NCBI RefSeq assembly: GCF_010389155.1
Contig: NC_057769.1
Span: 682,001 to 746,000 of the forward strand
Reading direction: 5' to 3'
Origin: Erigeron canadensis
Lineage: Eukaryota > Streptophyta > Magnoliopsida > Asterales > Asteraceae
Length of the DNA stretch: 64,000 bases
Of the stretch, positions 11,935-24,201 are shown one piece after another. The position numbers were made by a program, and so were the translations under genes. How positions within the stretch are numbered: the stretch's first letter is position 1; every line of letters starts with the position of its first letter. Below the pieces are notes generated by a model. The model saw only the letters and a list, made by a program, of their open reading frames with translations. It was not told the DNA's origin and did no database searches.

Positions 11935-12905
11935 ACTAGGATTAGAGTAGAATATTAGGTTAGGGTAGGACTTTTGGGCGACCTAGATAGTCTTCTTTTC
12001 CCATATTGCCTTGCTAAAGGAGGTTTGTGAGGGTTTGGCCTAGAGAAGTGGCTTAGCTACGCTACAGAGGACTTTGACGTGACAGGAAGAGTGGTAGGTA
12101 GATGGAGGTGGAAGTACGGAATTTCCGAATGCGTTAGAGGAGCTTCCAGGTAGAGGTAGTGGAATGCGAGGGTAAGACATATGGGTTTTAGATTAAGTAG
12201 ACTTTTTATTTAGACTTTGGTTCTCTGTGACCATTCGTAGGGGTTTTTGGCCTTGAGTCTCGAGAGGCCTAAACCATGGGGGGAGGTTACTCTTGTGTTT
12301 GTTTCCCCCAAAATGGCTGTTGAAGGACATGACCAATGAGAGTTTATCTAGAGGACTGGGGGTTTAGGACTAGTTTAATGGTTTGGAAGAGCAAGTGAGA
12401 GGATTAGGATTAGGATAGCTAGGCGGCCTAAGGTCCTTTTTTTTCCATAGGTTGTTTAGAAGTAGTTACTGCCTTGGCTCAATCGAGATCTTTTCAGGTT
12501 TTGTCATTTCTTATTTATATGTATGTTTGTCTTGGTTGTTTCCCACTACTTGTTCGAGTTACGTATTAGATTGCTACTTTTATGTTGTTTAATATGCCCA
12601 ATATGGTTGCTTTCGTTATTGTATTTGTATTGTCAAACATGTTTCTAAGATATCGGTAGGAAGCATGATTGATAAACGTTCGACCCGCATAGTAGCCGGA
12701 CCCAGCAGACAGGTATTTCTTCTTTTCAGATTCTCGGCAGACATGTATGATTTTCTAAACATTTCTCATTTTCCGTCTTGCACTCCTTTGTGGCTGGAGG
12801 TCCCTATGTAAGCAGTCTCTCTACCTTTGTGTAGAGGTAAGACTGTCTACATCTTACCTCTCCCATACCCCGCATAAGGATTAGGTCCTGTTATTGTTGT
12901 TGACA
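11935..12905 (+). mobile_element. LINE 3' untranslated region and tail
   Basis: The region directly follows the LINE ORF fragment in the same orientation. It ends with GTAGAGGTAAGACTGTCTAC, ATCTTACCTCTCCCATACCC, then TTATTGTTGTTG. A TTG-type tail in place of poly(A) is a feature of some plant LINE (RTE-like) families. The boundaries of the 3' UTR are inferred from this tail. Confidence 0.6.
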
Positions 12906-12911
12906 TTTATA

Positions 12912-12995
12912 AGAGTAGATTATTAAGGGTGATTTTCGAGGGTCTATGGTCTCATGCCCGACAGGCTGACATGCATAGTTCAAGCTCTGATTACA
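12912..12995 (+). mobile_element. SINE family 2, 3' fragment
   Basis: GATTATTAAGGGTGATTTTC, GAGGGTC, TCTCATGCCCGACA and CATGCATAGTTCAAGC follow the same order as the 3' half of the SINE at 42383-42600. The Pol III promoter half is absent. Confidence 0.55.
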
Positions 12996-13473
12996 ATATT
13001 GTATTAAAAAATAAAATAAAGATGGTTTGAGTTAGCGAAAGCTGCAAATAATCAAATCTCAATGATCCTCAATGGTTCCCAATTTGCATGAGTTGCGACC
13101 ACCGACCCTCTTTCCTTTGCCTTGCCCCAACTTGAGATCCCAACACACACACAAACACACTTAAAGTCTCCGATTCATTCGCCTCTCTTTTCTCTCCCTC
13201 TCTTTCTTCGATCCCTTTTCTTGTTTTTATCAACCCTGAAAAAAATATTCCATATTTATTGACATTGTTAAAAAAAAAGCTATTGGAATCTGAATCTTTT
13301 TCCTGTTGTATTTATAGGGTCTGATTCATTCCCAAAAGGGGTTCTAAAAAACTATTCCTTTTTTATTTTTATTTTTAGGTTTTTTTTATATAATTCTTAT
13401 AAATAAGGACATATAGATATATATTATATATATATATATATAGAATAAGCAAATATGATAAAAGGGTTGTAAG

Positions 13474-13488
13474 TGTGTGTGTGTGTGT
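13474..13488 (+). repeat. (GT)n microsatellite in the Nudix 5' leader
   Basis: About seven GT units end some 20 bp before the start codon. A (TA)n run lies further upstream near 13423-13441. Both are likely length-polymorphic. Confidence 0.85.
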
Positions 13489-13510
13489 GGGGAGGCGTAT
13501 TGATAGTGAA

Positions 13511-16500
13511 ATGTCGGAATTGGTGGCACGAACTGGTCGTCATCAGCAACGTTATGAGGCCGGTTGCCGGCTTATTGCAGGGTATATCAACTAATTCCCC
13601 CTTTTTATTAGTGTGTAATTTAGGGTATTTTGTGATTGTTTATAGGATTTTGCTAACTTAGGGTCCATTAATAGTACTTTTACTGCTTGGTAACGGTAGT
13701 CCTAAGCGATATGATTAGCGAAATCCTTGTTTACATTGTGTATTTTTAGTTAATTAAATATATGTTTGGTTGTTTATAGTTATGAATTTAAGTCGGTTTA
13801 ATCTATGAGCAGGTGCATTCCTTATAGATTTCGGTACTTGGAAGGTGATAATAATGGTAATAAATCCGATGACAAGATTTTAGAGGTACTAATGATCAAT
13901 TCCACTAGTGGACCTGGTCTTTTGTTTCCAAAGGTATGGCCTTTTTTGTGTTGTAGTTGGAAAGGTTAATTTTGTTTATGTGGATGTCGATACGAGTAAC
14001 GAATGAATCAGTGACACTGTTAGGGATATGTATCTGAGATAGAATTGGTTATATGTGATTTTGATTTGTTTTGTGAACTTTTTGTATAATAGGGTGGATG
14101 GGAAAACGATGAAACTGTTGAAGAGGCAGCTGCACGTGAAGCGTTGGAAGAGGCTGGAGTTCGAGGGGATTTGATGGTGAGTTGTGTTTTTTTTTTCCTT
14201 CTGATGTTACATGTTCTTAATGTATTTTCATGTGGTATGCATTTCTGCTTTCTGTATGTCTACTTGTCGTCATGTATTGATATCTTTAAGTTTATAGACA
14301 AGTAGTGGTATACTAAGAGTAAGTGCCTAAGTGTGTGAATTGGCAAAGTTATGTGTTAGACATGGAATTAGATGAGAGTAATGGATATAACAATCTTGAA
14401 AGAAGATACAAATTGCTAAACATCAGAATTCTGATGTTGGAGGGGGACCTAAATACGACGGGGAAAGATACGAAAAACATGCATTTCAGGTGTAGGAATA
14501 GAAGTTTTCATAGATAGTGGAGCCGTTAGAGAAGTGAACATCAGTCTATATAAACTTAGTGATGGTGAGGTATGCTGGACATTAGGAGAAGGAAGGCTCT
14601 AATATTTTGCATTGTTGTACATATATAGAATATAGTCGTACATAATAAGATGGCATTTGGGTTGTAGATAGGGATCATTATGTGTATGTGTTTGAAATAG
14701 TCTGGAAATGGGATGGACTTATAGTTATGATTTTGAAGGCTGATGTTTTTTTTATGAGTAGGGTTTGGGCATTATTCCAAAACTAATGTTGGTTTGTGAT
14801 CATTGTGTTTCGGAGTACTGTAAAATTTCGTCTTTACCCTTGCTACCACAAAGTATCTTTGTAATTTTATGCCAGAAAGACCGAAAACATTACATGGAAA
14901 AAGCACTTAGTCGCAAAAGTGTAGTCACATTTGAACATTGTGAATTGTGACCTTCGATAGTAATTTAAGCTACCCTCTAAAAGAACTTCAGCTGCTACTA
15001 ATCACTTAACATATTATGGTTTCTTATTGCATGCTGCAGAACCAGCATATTTCTGTCTTATTTTTTCATAAATCCGTATCTTGATTTTGCTAAGTTAGAA
15101 GTTAAGTTTATAACTTGTGTATCTATGTATCATATAGAATGCAGTTTATACCAAGTGCTTGCAAACCGAAGTGATCTACATATTTACTTTTCATACAATC
15201 TGTAGAGTTTGTTCTTAAGATCTCTATGTGGTATCTAGGACATAGTCACCTGAGTCGCAGTTCGAATTCGCAATTCGCTAGGTCCCCAAAATTCGGTTCG
15301 AAGGGGGGGGGGTATGCTCATTTCGGTTCGTTTCGGTACGATGGACCCGATGTTAAAATACAATAATAGATTTGTATTAGATACTCCAATTTCAAAGTAT
15401 ATTTAATACTTCAAACCTCAGATTAAAAGTCTTCAAAATAAAAGGTCATAATACCAAATACATAAAATAAAACAAGTTAAATCCAAATACATAAAATAAA
15501 ACAAGTTCAAAACCAAATACTTATTAACAAAACGAATGGAGACCTCTGATTTTTCAAACCAAACCTATATAATTCAAGATTTGGACCAATTTAATTCGCC
15601 GTACCATCCCATTTGGATTCGCTAGATTGGCTTATCCCGGATTGCCATTTTCAGTCATCGATTTGAGAACCAAAGGCGATTGGGATCACTTTCTTACCCG
15701 ATCCTGGTTCGTTCGAAGCTAAAAACTATATCCACACAGACCAAAAATGAAACAAACGATGATCGAGTAAAAACATAAAATAGCTTGCATTGTTCAATAT
15801 ATGAACACATAAATGGATTGGTGGCTGTAGAAAGTGCGTTTTCTTCTGAATATCCAATTGTGGGGCATCTTATAAATATCATCGTTGTTTTTTTCAATTC
15901 TGTTTTAAGTTTCAAGAAGTTTAAACCAAACAATTTGCTTAAAACTGTTGCACCAACTATATTAAAAAGAAGCATTAGTCGGTTTACACTTAAATGCATG
16001 ACGAACCATTTCTGGGTTACAAAGTTACAAGCTCATCGACAACATGGTGTGAAGAAGATGTGGACGGGATGAGACTATGAGGGGGATGAAACCTTACCTG
16101 ACCTTTTTTTTTTGTGTCCGAGGGATATCCAGAAATTAAATTCCTACTTTTGATACCCGTGATCAGGAACACATAGGAACCTGTTCAGCACTTCAGCTGT
16201 CATTCCTTTGAAGTCCGAATCCATCAACCAAGACACTAGCGAATTCCTAATTTAGATAGCCATTGATTATATTTGCACAAACCAAACACGTCTAGTTTAC
16301 CTATCATTTCAATCCTTAATTCCAGATTTACTAAGCAAAAACTACATAAATGCAAGATGGATGGTTCTAAAATCTAAACTGATTTCATGATCCCAGATCC
16401 GTTTTTTCATACGTAGGAACTAGGTCTTTTCCAAGGTTTTCAACCAGGTTTTGGAGAAACTACTATGACCAATCTGGTAGCAAGAGGGCATATATTTAAT

Positions 16501-18814
16501 TTCTAAAGTTCAATTGAGTCAGTTGAGGGTTAGACAGTTTTTAGTATATTCTCTTATGAGGTACAAGATATAATCAAGATTCTCTCCTAACTATGGGATA
16601 CAAGATGACAACCAAAAATGACAACCAGAATAATTATCACTAAGTTCCAAGAAAGCTATAGAGGTAAGGCAAATGAGGACCTAGTGTATCAGTGTATGAT
16701 TAAACCATGAAATCTATCAAACAAACATTTTTGCTGGGGATTTCTTCTCTTGCTATTAAGCCTGGCAAAATGGGCTGGTCGGGCGGGTTTGGGTAACGGG
16801 TCAAAGCGGGTGCGGGTCTAAGCGGGTCATTTCAAAATTGCGGGTCAAAGCGGGTCGGGTGCGGGTCAACCCACATTTTTTAACATATTTTTTCAAATCT
16901 ACATATACTTAATATATGTATAAATATTGGGATAGATTCTATTTTTTAATTTATATATTTTATATTATATGTATAATATAGAAAGTTAGGAACATACATA
17001 GATATATTATATATTTAGGGAAATGCTAAATACAGCCCTTAGGGCTGTGTTTAACGTGCATAAAAAAACTAGTACCTTCCATATTAAAAGCCCTAAGGGT
17101 TGTATTTAACGTGCATAAAAAAACTAGTACCTTCCATATTTAAAGCCCGCCCCCTGATTTTCATGGTACATGTACAAACAATTTATGCACCTTAAACACA
17201 GCCCTAAGGGCTGTATTTAGCAAACCACATTTATTTAACATATTTTTCTTTTGCTTTTGTTGACAAACTGAACACGCTACCCACAAGTCAGTACATCTTT
17301 TACTTTTCCTATTGCTTCACTTCAGATTTACAGTCCTCATCATCATTATTCATTCATCACCACCGTCGACATTTTAATCATCATCAAGAAAGAAGGAACA
17401 AAATAGAACAATAAAAACTACGGTCTTTTGACAACACCGTCGACATTTTAATCATCATCATTCATCACCACCAAGCGCCTACCACCACCATTGATTGAAG
17501 ATGAGCTCCGCCGACCGCCGTGGGTTTGATCGAAGATGAGCTTAGCTATCATGTTTCTGATCGAGGATGAACTCCGCCGTTTTGTTTTTATCGGAGATGG
17601 TGGCCACCGTCGTGAATCTGATCGGATATGGTGGCCGCCGTCGTTGATTTGATCTGAGATGTTGGCCGCCGTCGTAAATCTGATCGATATGGTGGCCGCC
17701 GTCGTTGATTTGATCGGAAGTCAGAAAAATGGTGTTTTCATATCAATACCCATTCCAACCCTCTTTGACCCGCAATACAATTTATTGAAATGGTTGAAAT
17801 ACCCATTTGAACCCGTTATGAGTTTTAGTCTTCACCCAATTAAACCCAAAGAGAAAAGAAATTTACCCAAAGTTACCCAATTTTGTAGATATGGGCAAGA
17901 ATTGCCAGGTCTACTTGCTATGAAGCTATAACATAACTAAATTACTATAATAGTTAACTACTGCTACCAAGTAACAAGCATGATTAGTCGTAAAATAAAT
18001 GTCAATGTTGCAACGGATGAATGCACAAATAAATTCAGTATCATTCACTTCTTGAGGTACTCATACTTCATAATTGTATCTGAAATAATAATTGCTGCAT
18101 CTTGCAAGTTAGGAGCAGCGTTTGCATTGTGTATCCACCATTTACCAGTAATCTTATTATATTAAATACTAAAAATATATCTGACTCTGTACTCCAACAT
18201 AAATGATATAAATTAAAAAAACATGAATGATATATCTGTCGGAGTAAGGAAACTTTAATCTGTAATATGCATATTGTCAGAGCTAAGTAGCTAACTAGAT
18301 GTTGGGCTGAGTTGGCATATTTTTGGTGCCTTGATGCATACAAGGGGGCTAAGTAAGCATTGGATAGGATCCCCTCTTTAAGGTTTTAGAGTTTTCTCCA
18401 CTGTTGTACAATTCCTGCTGGAGTCCTTGGCGTGAAAATATGTGTTAATATCTATAACGATGCTTATTTTGGTCACCAGCTTAACTTGGTAGCAAATGCC
18501 CATTGACCTAACTTGTTTTCGTGGTTGAGAGAACAAGAAAGAAAGAATGGTATATTTTGAAACTATGCTCTTTGTGACTTTTGTATTTGCTGATTTAAAA
18601 CTTCGAAAGACCATATTATTGAAAATCACTTTTGGTATCATGTTTTTAGCCAGTTGATATCTAATAGACTTGTGGGCACTTTTTAGATATTATGTACAAG
18701 TATTTCGAATTAGTTGCATAAAAACACCAAATTCTATGTTATGTAGTAAGGTTGCATAGGCATATATAGTGATTGTATTGCATTCATAATCAGACTCAGA
18801 TAATCAGTTTTAAT

Positions 18815-18855
<41 letters not shown>

Positions 18856-19676
18856 TTCCTAAAGTTATCGTGTACAAACAAAAAACTCACATTTTTAAGA
18901 TATATGCGATTAAGGCAGGCTTTAATTAATAGAATGCCATTTTTAGTATTTTATCATCATAGTTAAGAAATTGACTTGTTAATGGTTACATGATAATGTT
19001 AATAATACAAGGGTATGGCACGGATTATGGAAATAGTAAAGTATAACTTTACTATCTATCAAAGTGATCAAATTGTGGTAAACTAAAATGATAAGGTGAA
19101 TAGTTATATTTATACTGAGCGTTTAGTGATTACTGAGTAGATAATCAGATCTCCCGAGTACTCAGCAAATTCTGACTACTTGAAAAATTTGCAGGAGAAA
19201 TAACATCTTTTGTCAAAACAGGATACTTTGTTGAGAACCAAGTGATATATGATGCCTTTCCATTGCTTCTCATCTATCGTTCATTTTTTAGATACCGTCA
19301 TAGTAATAGACATATGCATGTGATTTACATAATCTAATATTTCTTCAATGAACGGTATCATATATTTCAGCATTTTTTGGGGCACTATCATTTCAAAAGT
19401 AAAACGCTACAAGACGAGTTTAGCCCAGAGGGCAGGTGTCGGGCTGCAATGTTTGCATTATTTGTAAAGGAAGAGCTGGACTCGTGGCCTGAAATGAGCC
19501 GTCGAGTCAGAAGTTGGGTTACCATATCCGAAGCCATGCAGTGTTGCAGGCACTCGTGGATGCGGGAAGCTCTGGAAAATGGATTCAACAAGTGGAGCGC
19601 TGGTGGTATGATTAGAACTATGAAAGCTACAAACCAAGTTTCTGTAGATGCTTCTGATGGTAATGCCTCTAACTAG
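13511..19676 (+). CDS. Nudix hydrolase, NUDT16-like, 4 exons, 193 aa
   Basis: Exons are 13511-13581, 13813-13933, 14093-14176 and 19371-19676. All introns are GT-AG with matching phases. The protein starts MSELVARTGRHQQRYE and the second exon gives CIPYRFRY and SGPGLLFPK. Exon 3 carries the Nudix box GX5EX7REUXEEXGU exactly: G65, E71, R79-E80, E83-E84, G86, V87. The glutamates of REXXEE bind the divalent metal used to cleave a nucleoside diphosphate linked to another moiety. Exon 4 starts HFLGHYHFKSK and contains QDEFSPEG and CRHSWMREAL, which match the Arabidopsis NUDT16/17/18 group. Members of that group are annotated as mitochondrial, but no clear targeting peptide is visible here, and the substrate cannot be told from sequence. 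The third intron is 5,194 bp and holds at least two transposons. The stop is TAG at 19674-19676. A (GT)n run lies just upstream of the ATG. Confidence 0.93.
15240..15735. repeat. unclassified repeat-like segment inside Nudix intron 3
   Basis: TTCGGTTCG/CGAATT-type motifs cluster at both ends (15255-15350 and 15595-15720) around an AT-rich centre with AAATACATAAAATAAAACAA repeated at 15456 and 15485. A run of G lies at 15304-15312. It resembles a non-autonomous DNA element, but no paired ends or target duplication could be fixed. Confidence 0.35.
16757..17913. mobile_element. hAT non-autonomous element, 1,157 bp, in Nudix intron 3
   Basis: It starts TAAGCCTGGCAA and ends TTGCCAGGTCTA. A perfect 8-bp direct repeat CTTGCTAT flanks it (16749-16756 and 17914-17921), which is diagnostic of hAT insertion. 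The left sub-terminal part has GGGTNNNGCGGGT repeats and the right end has the complementary ACCCAAAGTTACCCA type. The centre contains repeated GCCGCCGTCGTTGATTTGAT-like units (17500-17725) and a second MITE. No transposase is encoded. Confidence 0.87.
17024..17222. mobile_element. palindromic-end MITE nested in the hAT element
   Basis: It starts TGCTAAATACAGCCCTTAGG and ends with the inverse. The inverted repeats are about 40 bp with one mismatch, and each arm is itself a palindrome (ACAGCCCTTAGGGCTGT). An internal direct duplication repeats TTTAACGTGCATAAAAAAAC and TAGTACCTTCCATATT. A flanking target duplication is not clear. A related element is at 23298-23461. Confidence 0.72.
18816..18847 (+). 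repeat. homopolymer of 32 C
   Basis: An uninterrupted C run in Nudix intron 3. It can form an i-motif, with G-quadruplex on the other strand. The exact length is probably unreliable in the assembly. Confidence 0.9.
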
Positions 19677-20709
19677 GTCAGATTTTGAAAAAGACACAAT
19701 TTTGGTGACTTTTTCTTACATTTTTTGTGTTTTAGGCGTCAAGAATCATCTTCTTCAACCAAACTTTTAACTGTTTGGGTGAATTTCATGAGTTAAGACT
19801 CGAGACTAGTTGAAAATTGAAACTACCCTTTTGTTTTCTTTACTTTCTTAAATTTTTCCCCGTTCTAGTTTCTCCATCATCAGAAATGTGTATTTGCATA
19901 ATGCAACTGTGTACAAAAACTTTTCTAGAGTCATTTTGTGGATTTAGTCCACTGTTCACCCATTTCAGAATATCGCATTATTCAGTTAGCTAGTGATGAC
20001 ATTTGTGACAAGAAGTTTCTTAAAGTCGTATTTCGTACGAAGATACAAAATGAAGACTTTTGTTTTTATGTTTGTGCCAAAAAGACCAAACTTTCTAGGT
20101 AAACTCTTTAATTTATACATATCAATTTTCAATGTGTATAGGTTCTGTATACTTACACTCCCACTCACCTTACATATGTATATTTGCACATATAGATAGA
20201 TTCATACATCAATACATACACATACGAGAAAGAAAGAAATAAAGAGAAATGATTAGTGATACAGTTAAAATTAGTTCCAGGTGAAGTCAAGATGGAAGCT
20301 ATACAATATCTTTAAGTACTCCCATCTCATGGTAGGTTCACCTCCATCGAGTTCTTACTTATTTTGGCACTCACCTTAGCTTTCTTGGGTCTATATTTTT
20401 TCAAGCATAAGGTGAATCAACAAATGCACAAGAACTTATTTTTTATATACTTTTTAAATTTTTTTTTTAAAAATTTCTGGGGAATGTCCAACAAACCCAG
20501 ATTACAAATCTGTCTTTCTGGGCAGACGTGTATAAATTGATTAAGAACTTAATTCCTCACCGGAAAAACAAGAAATTGCTTGATTGATTAAGTGTAGTAA
20601 GATACGGTATATATTATTTGTATGTTAAACTCATAATAGCTTCAAGTTTAGTTTCAAGGGATGGTTCAAGAAACATGGTGGTTTGATAGACATTGTAGAA
20701 TGTCAGGTC
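19677..20709. other. Nudix 3' flank, no gene seen
   Basis: The first few hundred bases should include the 3' UTR of the Nudix gene. The remainder is AT-rich with no coding region or element boundary. Confidence 0.5.
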
Positions 20710-20808
20710 AACATTCCCTTGATCTAGCTGGTGATGTTTTTTGCATACTTTTTTTTTTGTTACCCAAAAAAGTATGTAAGAAATCACCAGCTAGATCAAG
20801 GGGATGTT
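20710..20808 (+). other. near-perfect hairpin, arms of about 45 nt, short loop
   Basis: The left arm includes CCCTTGATCTAGCTGGTGAT (20717-20736) and the right arm its exact reverse complement (20783-20802). Pairing extends on both sides through GCATACTTTTTT/AAAAAAGTATGT and AACATNCCCTTG/CAAGGGGATGTT. The loop is about 10 nt. It could be a young microRNA or siRNA hairpin or a foldback relic. It does not match any microRNA I know. Confidence 0.6.
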
Positions 20809-23297
20809 TTGTTTGCACGGATAGTCGTCTCAAGCTCATCTAGGCCATTCACTATTTCACTAGTGCATACTCTCATCTTGGTTCTTCTTTCTCCTCAACA
20901 TGTTCTCTATAATATAACATTTTTTACTTATAGTATTTGAGTAAAAGAAAAAGATAAATAAATGGGAACCCTCTAGTCTTATGTACATGGTACTCAGAGC
21001 GCACATAAAATAGAATTTATGCCCGGTGTCACACTACTTTCACATATGGATTATAAGATATAATTTATTTATTTGTATTTAGTAAGATTTGAATATGTGA
21101 CTTGTAACTTTCATCCGCGTATATGATTACGTGATTATATTTTTTTAGGGGATAAGTGGGGGAATCTTTTAAGAATATATACTTTTTCTTATATTAATAT
21201 AGTTCACCAAAAAGTTCGTTGAATTTTGTATTTTATTGTGGAAGTATCAACAAATTGATTAGATGAACATTTTTGTGGCTAAAATAAATAGTCAGGTTAT
21301 ATGTTGCATCAGACTTGACAAATGACATTAAATTGATATTGGGTGATTAGGGTCCATGACTTCAAATTGGTGGTTCCAATTTAAACACGAATTAGAAAAA
21401 AAACACTCATGATGTCATCTTCAACATGTAACACATGAGTACATGACGCATTTCACAATATGTTTCGGACTTGCAAACTTTTTGTAAACTCTGGCGGCCC
21501 TTCTATTACTCCAACTATACTATATTTCGCATAAAGTAAAAAAATCGCTTGGTTTTGTTAAGTATCAGAGCAATATATAGAGTATAATAACCAACTTATT
21601 ATTGACGAACAATTTCACGGCTAATAAATTGCATAACATTATCTAAAATCTAAATCTAAATTAATTTATAAAATATTTACCCCTCTCATTTTTTAAAAGA
21701 AGAACGTGATCTACCCCAATTATCCTTTCTTTATCCATTAATTTAAATATCATTATCTAATATACCTATAATATTTTTAAATCTTAACCATTCATTTTTT
21801 TCTCTTCTACATAAATCATATTATTCTTCTTATTCATTCAAAATCTTTTATCTTAAAAACCGTACATCGATAAATTATAAAACTTATATTGGTGTTCTTA
21901 AAATTTCATGATCTTTCATTAAAGATGTCATTCGATATACTTTCGACGTCTTTCTAAATCCGAGGACAGAGCCCGTACAACTAAAGGCGGAACCCATCAG
22001 GTAGATAACCCCATCATCGATCATCCCTATGACCTACCACCGCCTATGATCGATCACTTCCTATGACTTATCATACTCTATGATTTATCACCGCGCGGGC
22101 ATTTGGCTAGTAATTAAATAAACATGAAGCATAATTTAAACATCCGACTCTTACAATTACGAATGCGCTTTATATGATTGAATAATGATACAAACATTTC
22201 AAGTTGACTCAACTCAAACCGTGGAACCTATTGTTGTGATCGAACACGAATAAAACCTTTGGTATATAATGTGATCGAACACATATAGAACCTTTAGCAA
22301 TTATATATATAAACTACTAACTCACATCATACGGATATCTGTAAACATAATAAATTGTTACAAGCGTATAATACGTACTAGCTAGGAAACATCCAACGTG
22401 CATTTGTAAGTAATAATTGTCAAGTTTTAATGGGTAAAAAGATGGTCGGAGCGATGCAAGTAGTAAATGGAGAGGGGACAATCTGGCAGGAGGGATTAGG
22501 GACAAAGATGGCAAAAACATACTCATACAAATACACAATCAAATATTGACATATACATGACACTACTCATTCCTTTCTCCTTTTAACATTTTAGTTGTGA
22601 TTATAGGTTATACCACAATTGCTAACTTAACTTTTTTCTTTGTCTTTTTGTTTACCAAGTTGTTATCATATGTGGACCTATTTTGTAAGTTTAAGCATAA
22701 ACATATCTAATCAACTCGATCAAATATTGACATTTGGGTTCAATTTTATATGGAGGTGTTAACTTTGCAAACGTTTTTTCATACACTAAACTTTAGCTAT
22801 ATATCACAAGGTTACACACTGTGCAATGTACTACTTATAAAGTTTGTATGGTTCACTATCCAATCTTGTTATGTGTTTTGAATTTTTGAATTTTTTCTTA
22901 AACATTATGTGAACTTATGAATTTTAGTCACACGTAGCAAGATATATGTATGTAAAGTTCCGGTTTTAATTTGGTTATATTTTCAAAAGTTTTCTCCTAT
23001 ATTAATTTTGGATCATGTAAAGCTTTAAGGTTTAGAAGAAGTGTAATATATTACGATATAAAATGTAGGACAATTTTTGATGCTAGCTAACTAGCAGTTT
23101 GCTTTGAACATATAATTAGTAGTGCGAGAGTTAATTAGAGATTTCTATACTATTGTTTCTCCTTGCTTTTTAATTTTTTATGGATATTTGTTGAAGCCGT
23201 ATAACTAATCTGATATGATCGACCGTTGTGCCCCATTAATCCGAACTACTACTTCATGTAATTTTCCATATTTCAATTTGGCTTCGATTACTTGCTC
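20809..23297. other. AT-rich intergenic sequence
   Basis: No gene is found. Near 22235-22300 there is a short tandem unit (TGTGATCGAACACGAATAAA then TGTGATCGAACACATATAGA). An ACCACCGCC/CTATGA-rich patch lies at 22000-22095. No element ends could be paired. Confidence 0.45.
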
Positions 23298-23461
23298 AAT
23301 AATGACAGCCCTAAGGGTTGTCATTTACAGCTTATTACATGCATAAAAAGTGGTACCATATATATTAATAACCTATCTTCTTGAATTTTCGCAAGACAAA
23401 GTATAAATTTTAATGCATCAAATTAATTAATACTAACAGCCTTAAAGGCTGTCATTAACAA
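23298..23461. mobile_element. palindromic-end MITE related to 17024-17222
   Basis: The left end AATGACAGCCCTAAGGGTTG and the right end AACAGCCTTAAAGGCTGTCA are inverted, and each has its own small palindrome around CCTAAGG/CTTAAAG. The centre has ATGCATAAAAAGTGGTACC, like the GTGCATAAA...AGTACC of the nested MITE. The element is about 160 bp, and the target duplication is uncertain. Confidence 0.55.
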
Positions 23462-24201
23462 AACTCAAACGGTTAATGTAAGAAAATATATAGAGAGGGA
23501 ATGTAATACTTTGGTTCAGATTTTTTTTAGTATTATGAAGTTGAATGAGTATATATGCAAAGTGCAACACAGTATATAGAGTATCATGTAATACCTAGCT
23601 TATTGATTCAAATTTGCTAGTACGTGTTAAATACATTCATATATTCGATCATTTGGTCTAACCGACGCCATTAGCAACATTGTGTCGGCTTAGTTCGTCG
23701 GCTCCTATTATTGTCGTTTAACTGAAGACGAGCTTGCTCGGTCTACCCTCAATCCTAGCCCGTACGTAGCTATCTTTATTAAATATATGGTCAAAAAAAA
23801 AAAAAAAATACAAAAGAAAAAAAATGATGCATGAGAAAGTAATTATGGGATTCTGTTAACATGAATTAATTCCTAGATTTGCCCCCTTGGTTTAAAAGTG
23901 TTGACGTATGGGAGGAGTTTAATTATCAAGAAACTATGACATCTAGAAACAGCTGTACGTATTGTCATTTAATTCATTTTCCTAAAATAAATACCAAACG
24001 TTAATGGGACAAAGCAAACGACAAAAGCTTAGCCGCCGGTACGTGAAAAATACATATATATGTCCCTAGGTATTCTTAAGTTGTTATATCATATCTTTTG
24101 GATCCTTATAAATTCTTATATATTTTTATAAATTTTTTAAATTCTGTAATTTTATTTCCAGTCAAACAAACATCCTTATATATCCTTTTACCTCCAATTA
24201 A

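Noticed and set aside
14323..14950. Open frames at 14323-14517 and 14765-14950 as exons of the Nudix gene
   Set aside because: Exon 3 (phase 0, ending GDLM) joins directly to HFLGHYHF in exon 4, as in relatives. These frames have no Nudix similarity.
20710..20808. Known conserved plant microRNA precursor
   Set aside because: The arm sequences do not match miR156-miR408 families or others I can recall. It is kept only as an unexplained hairpin.
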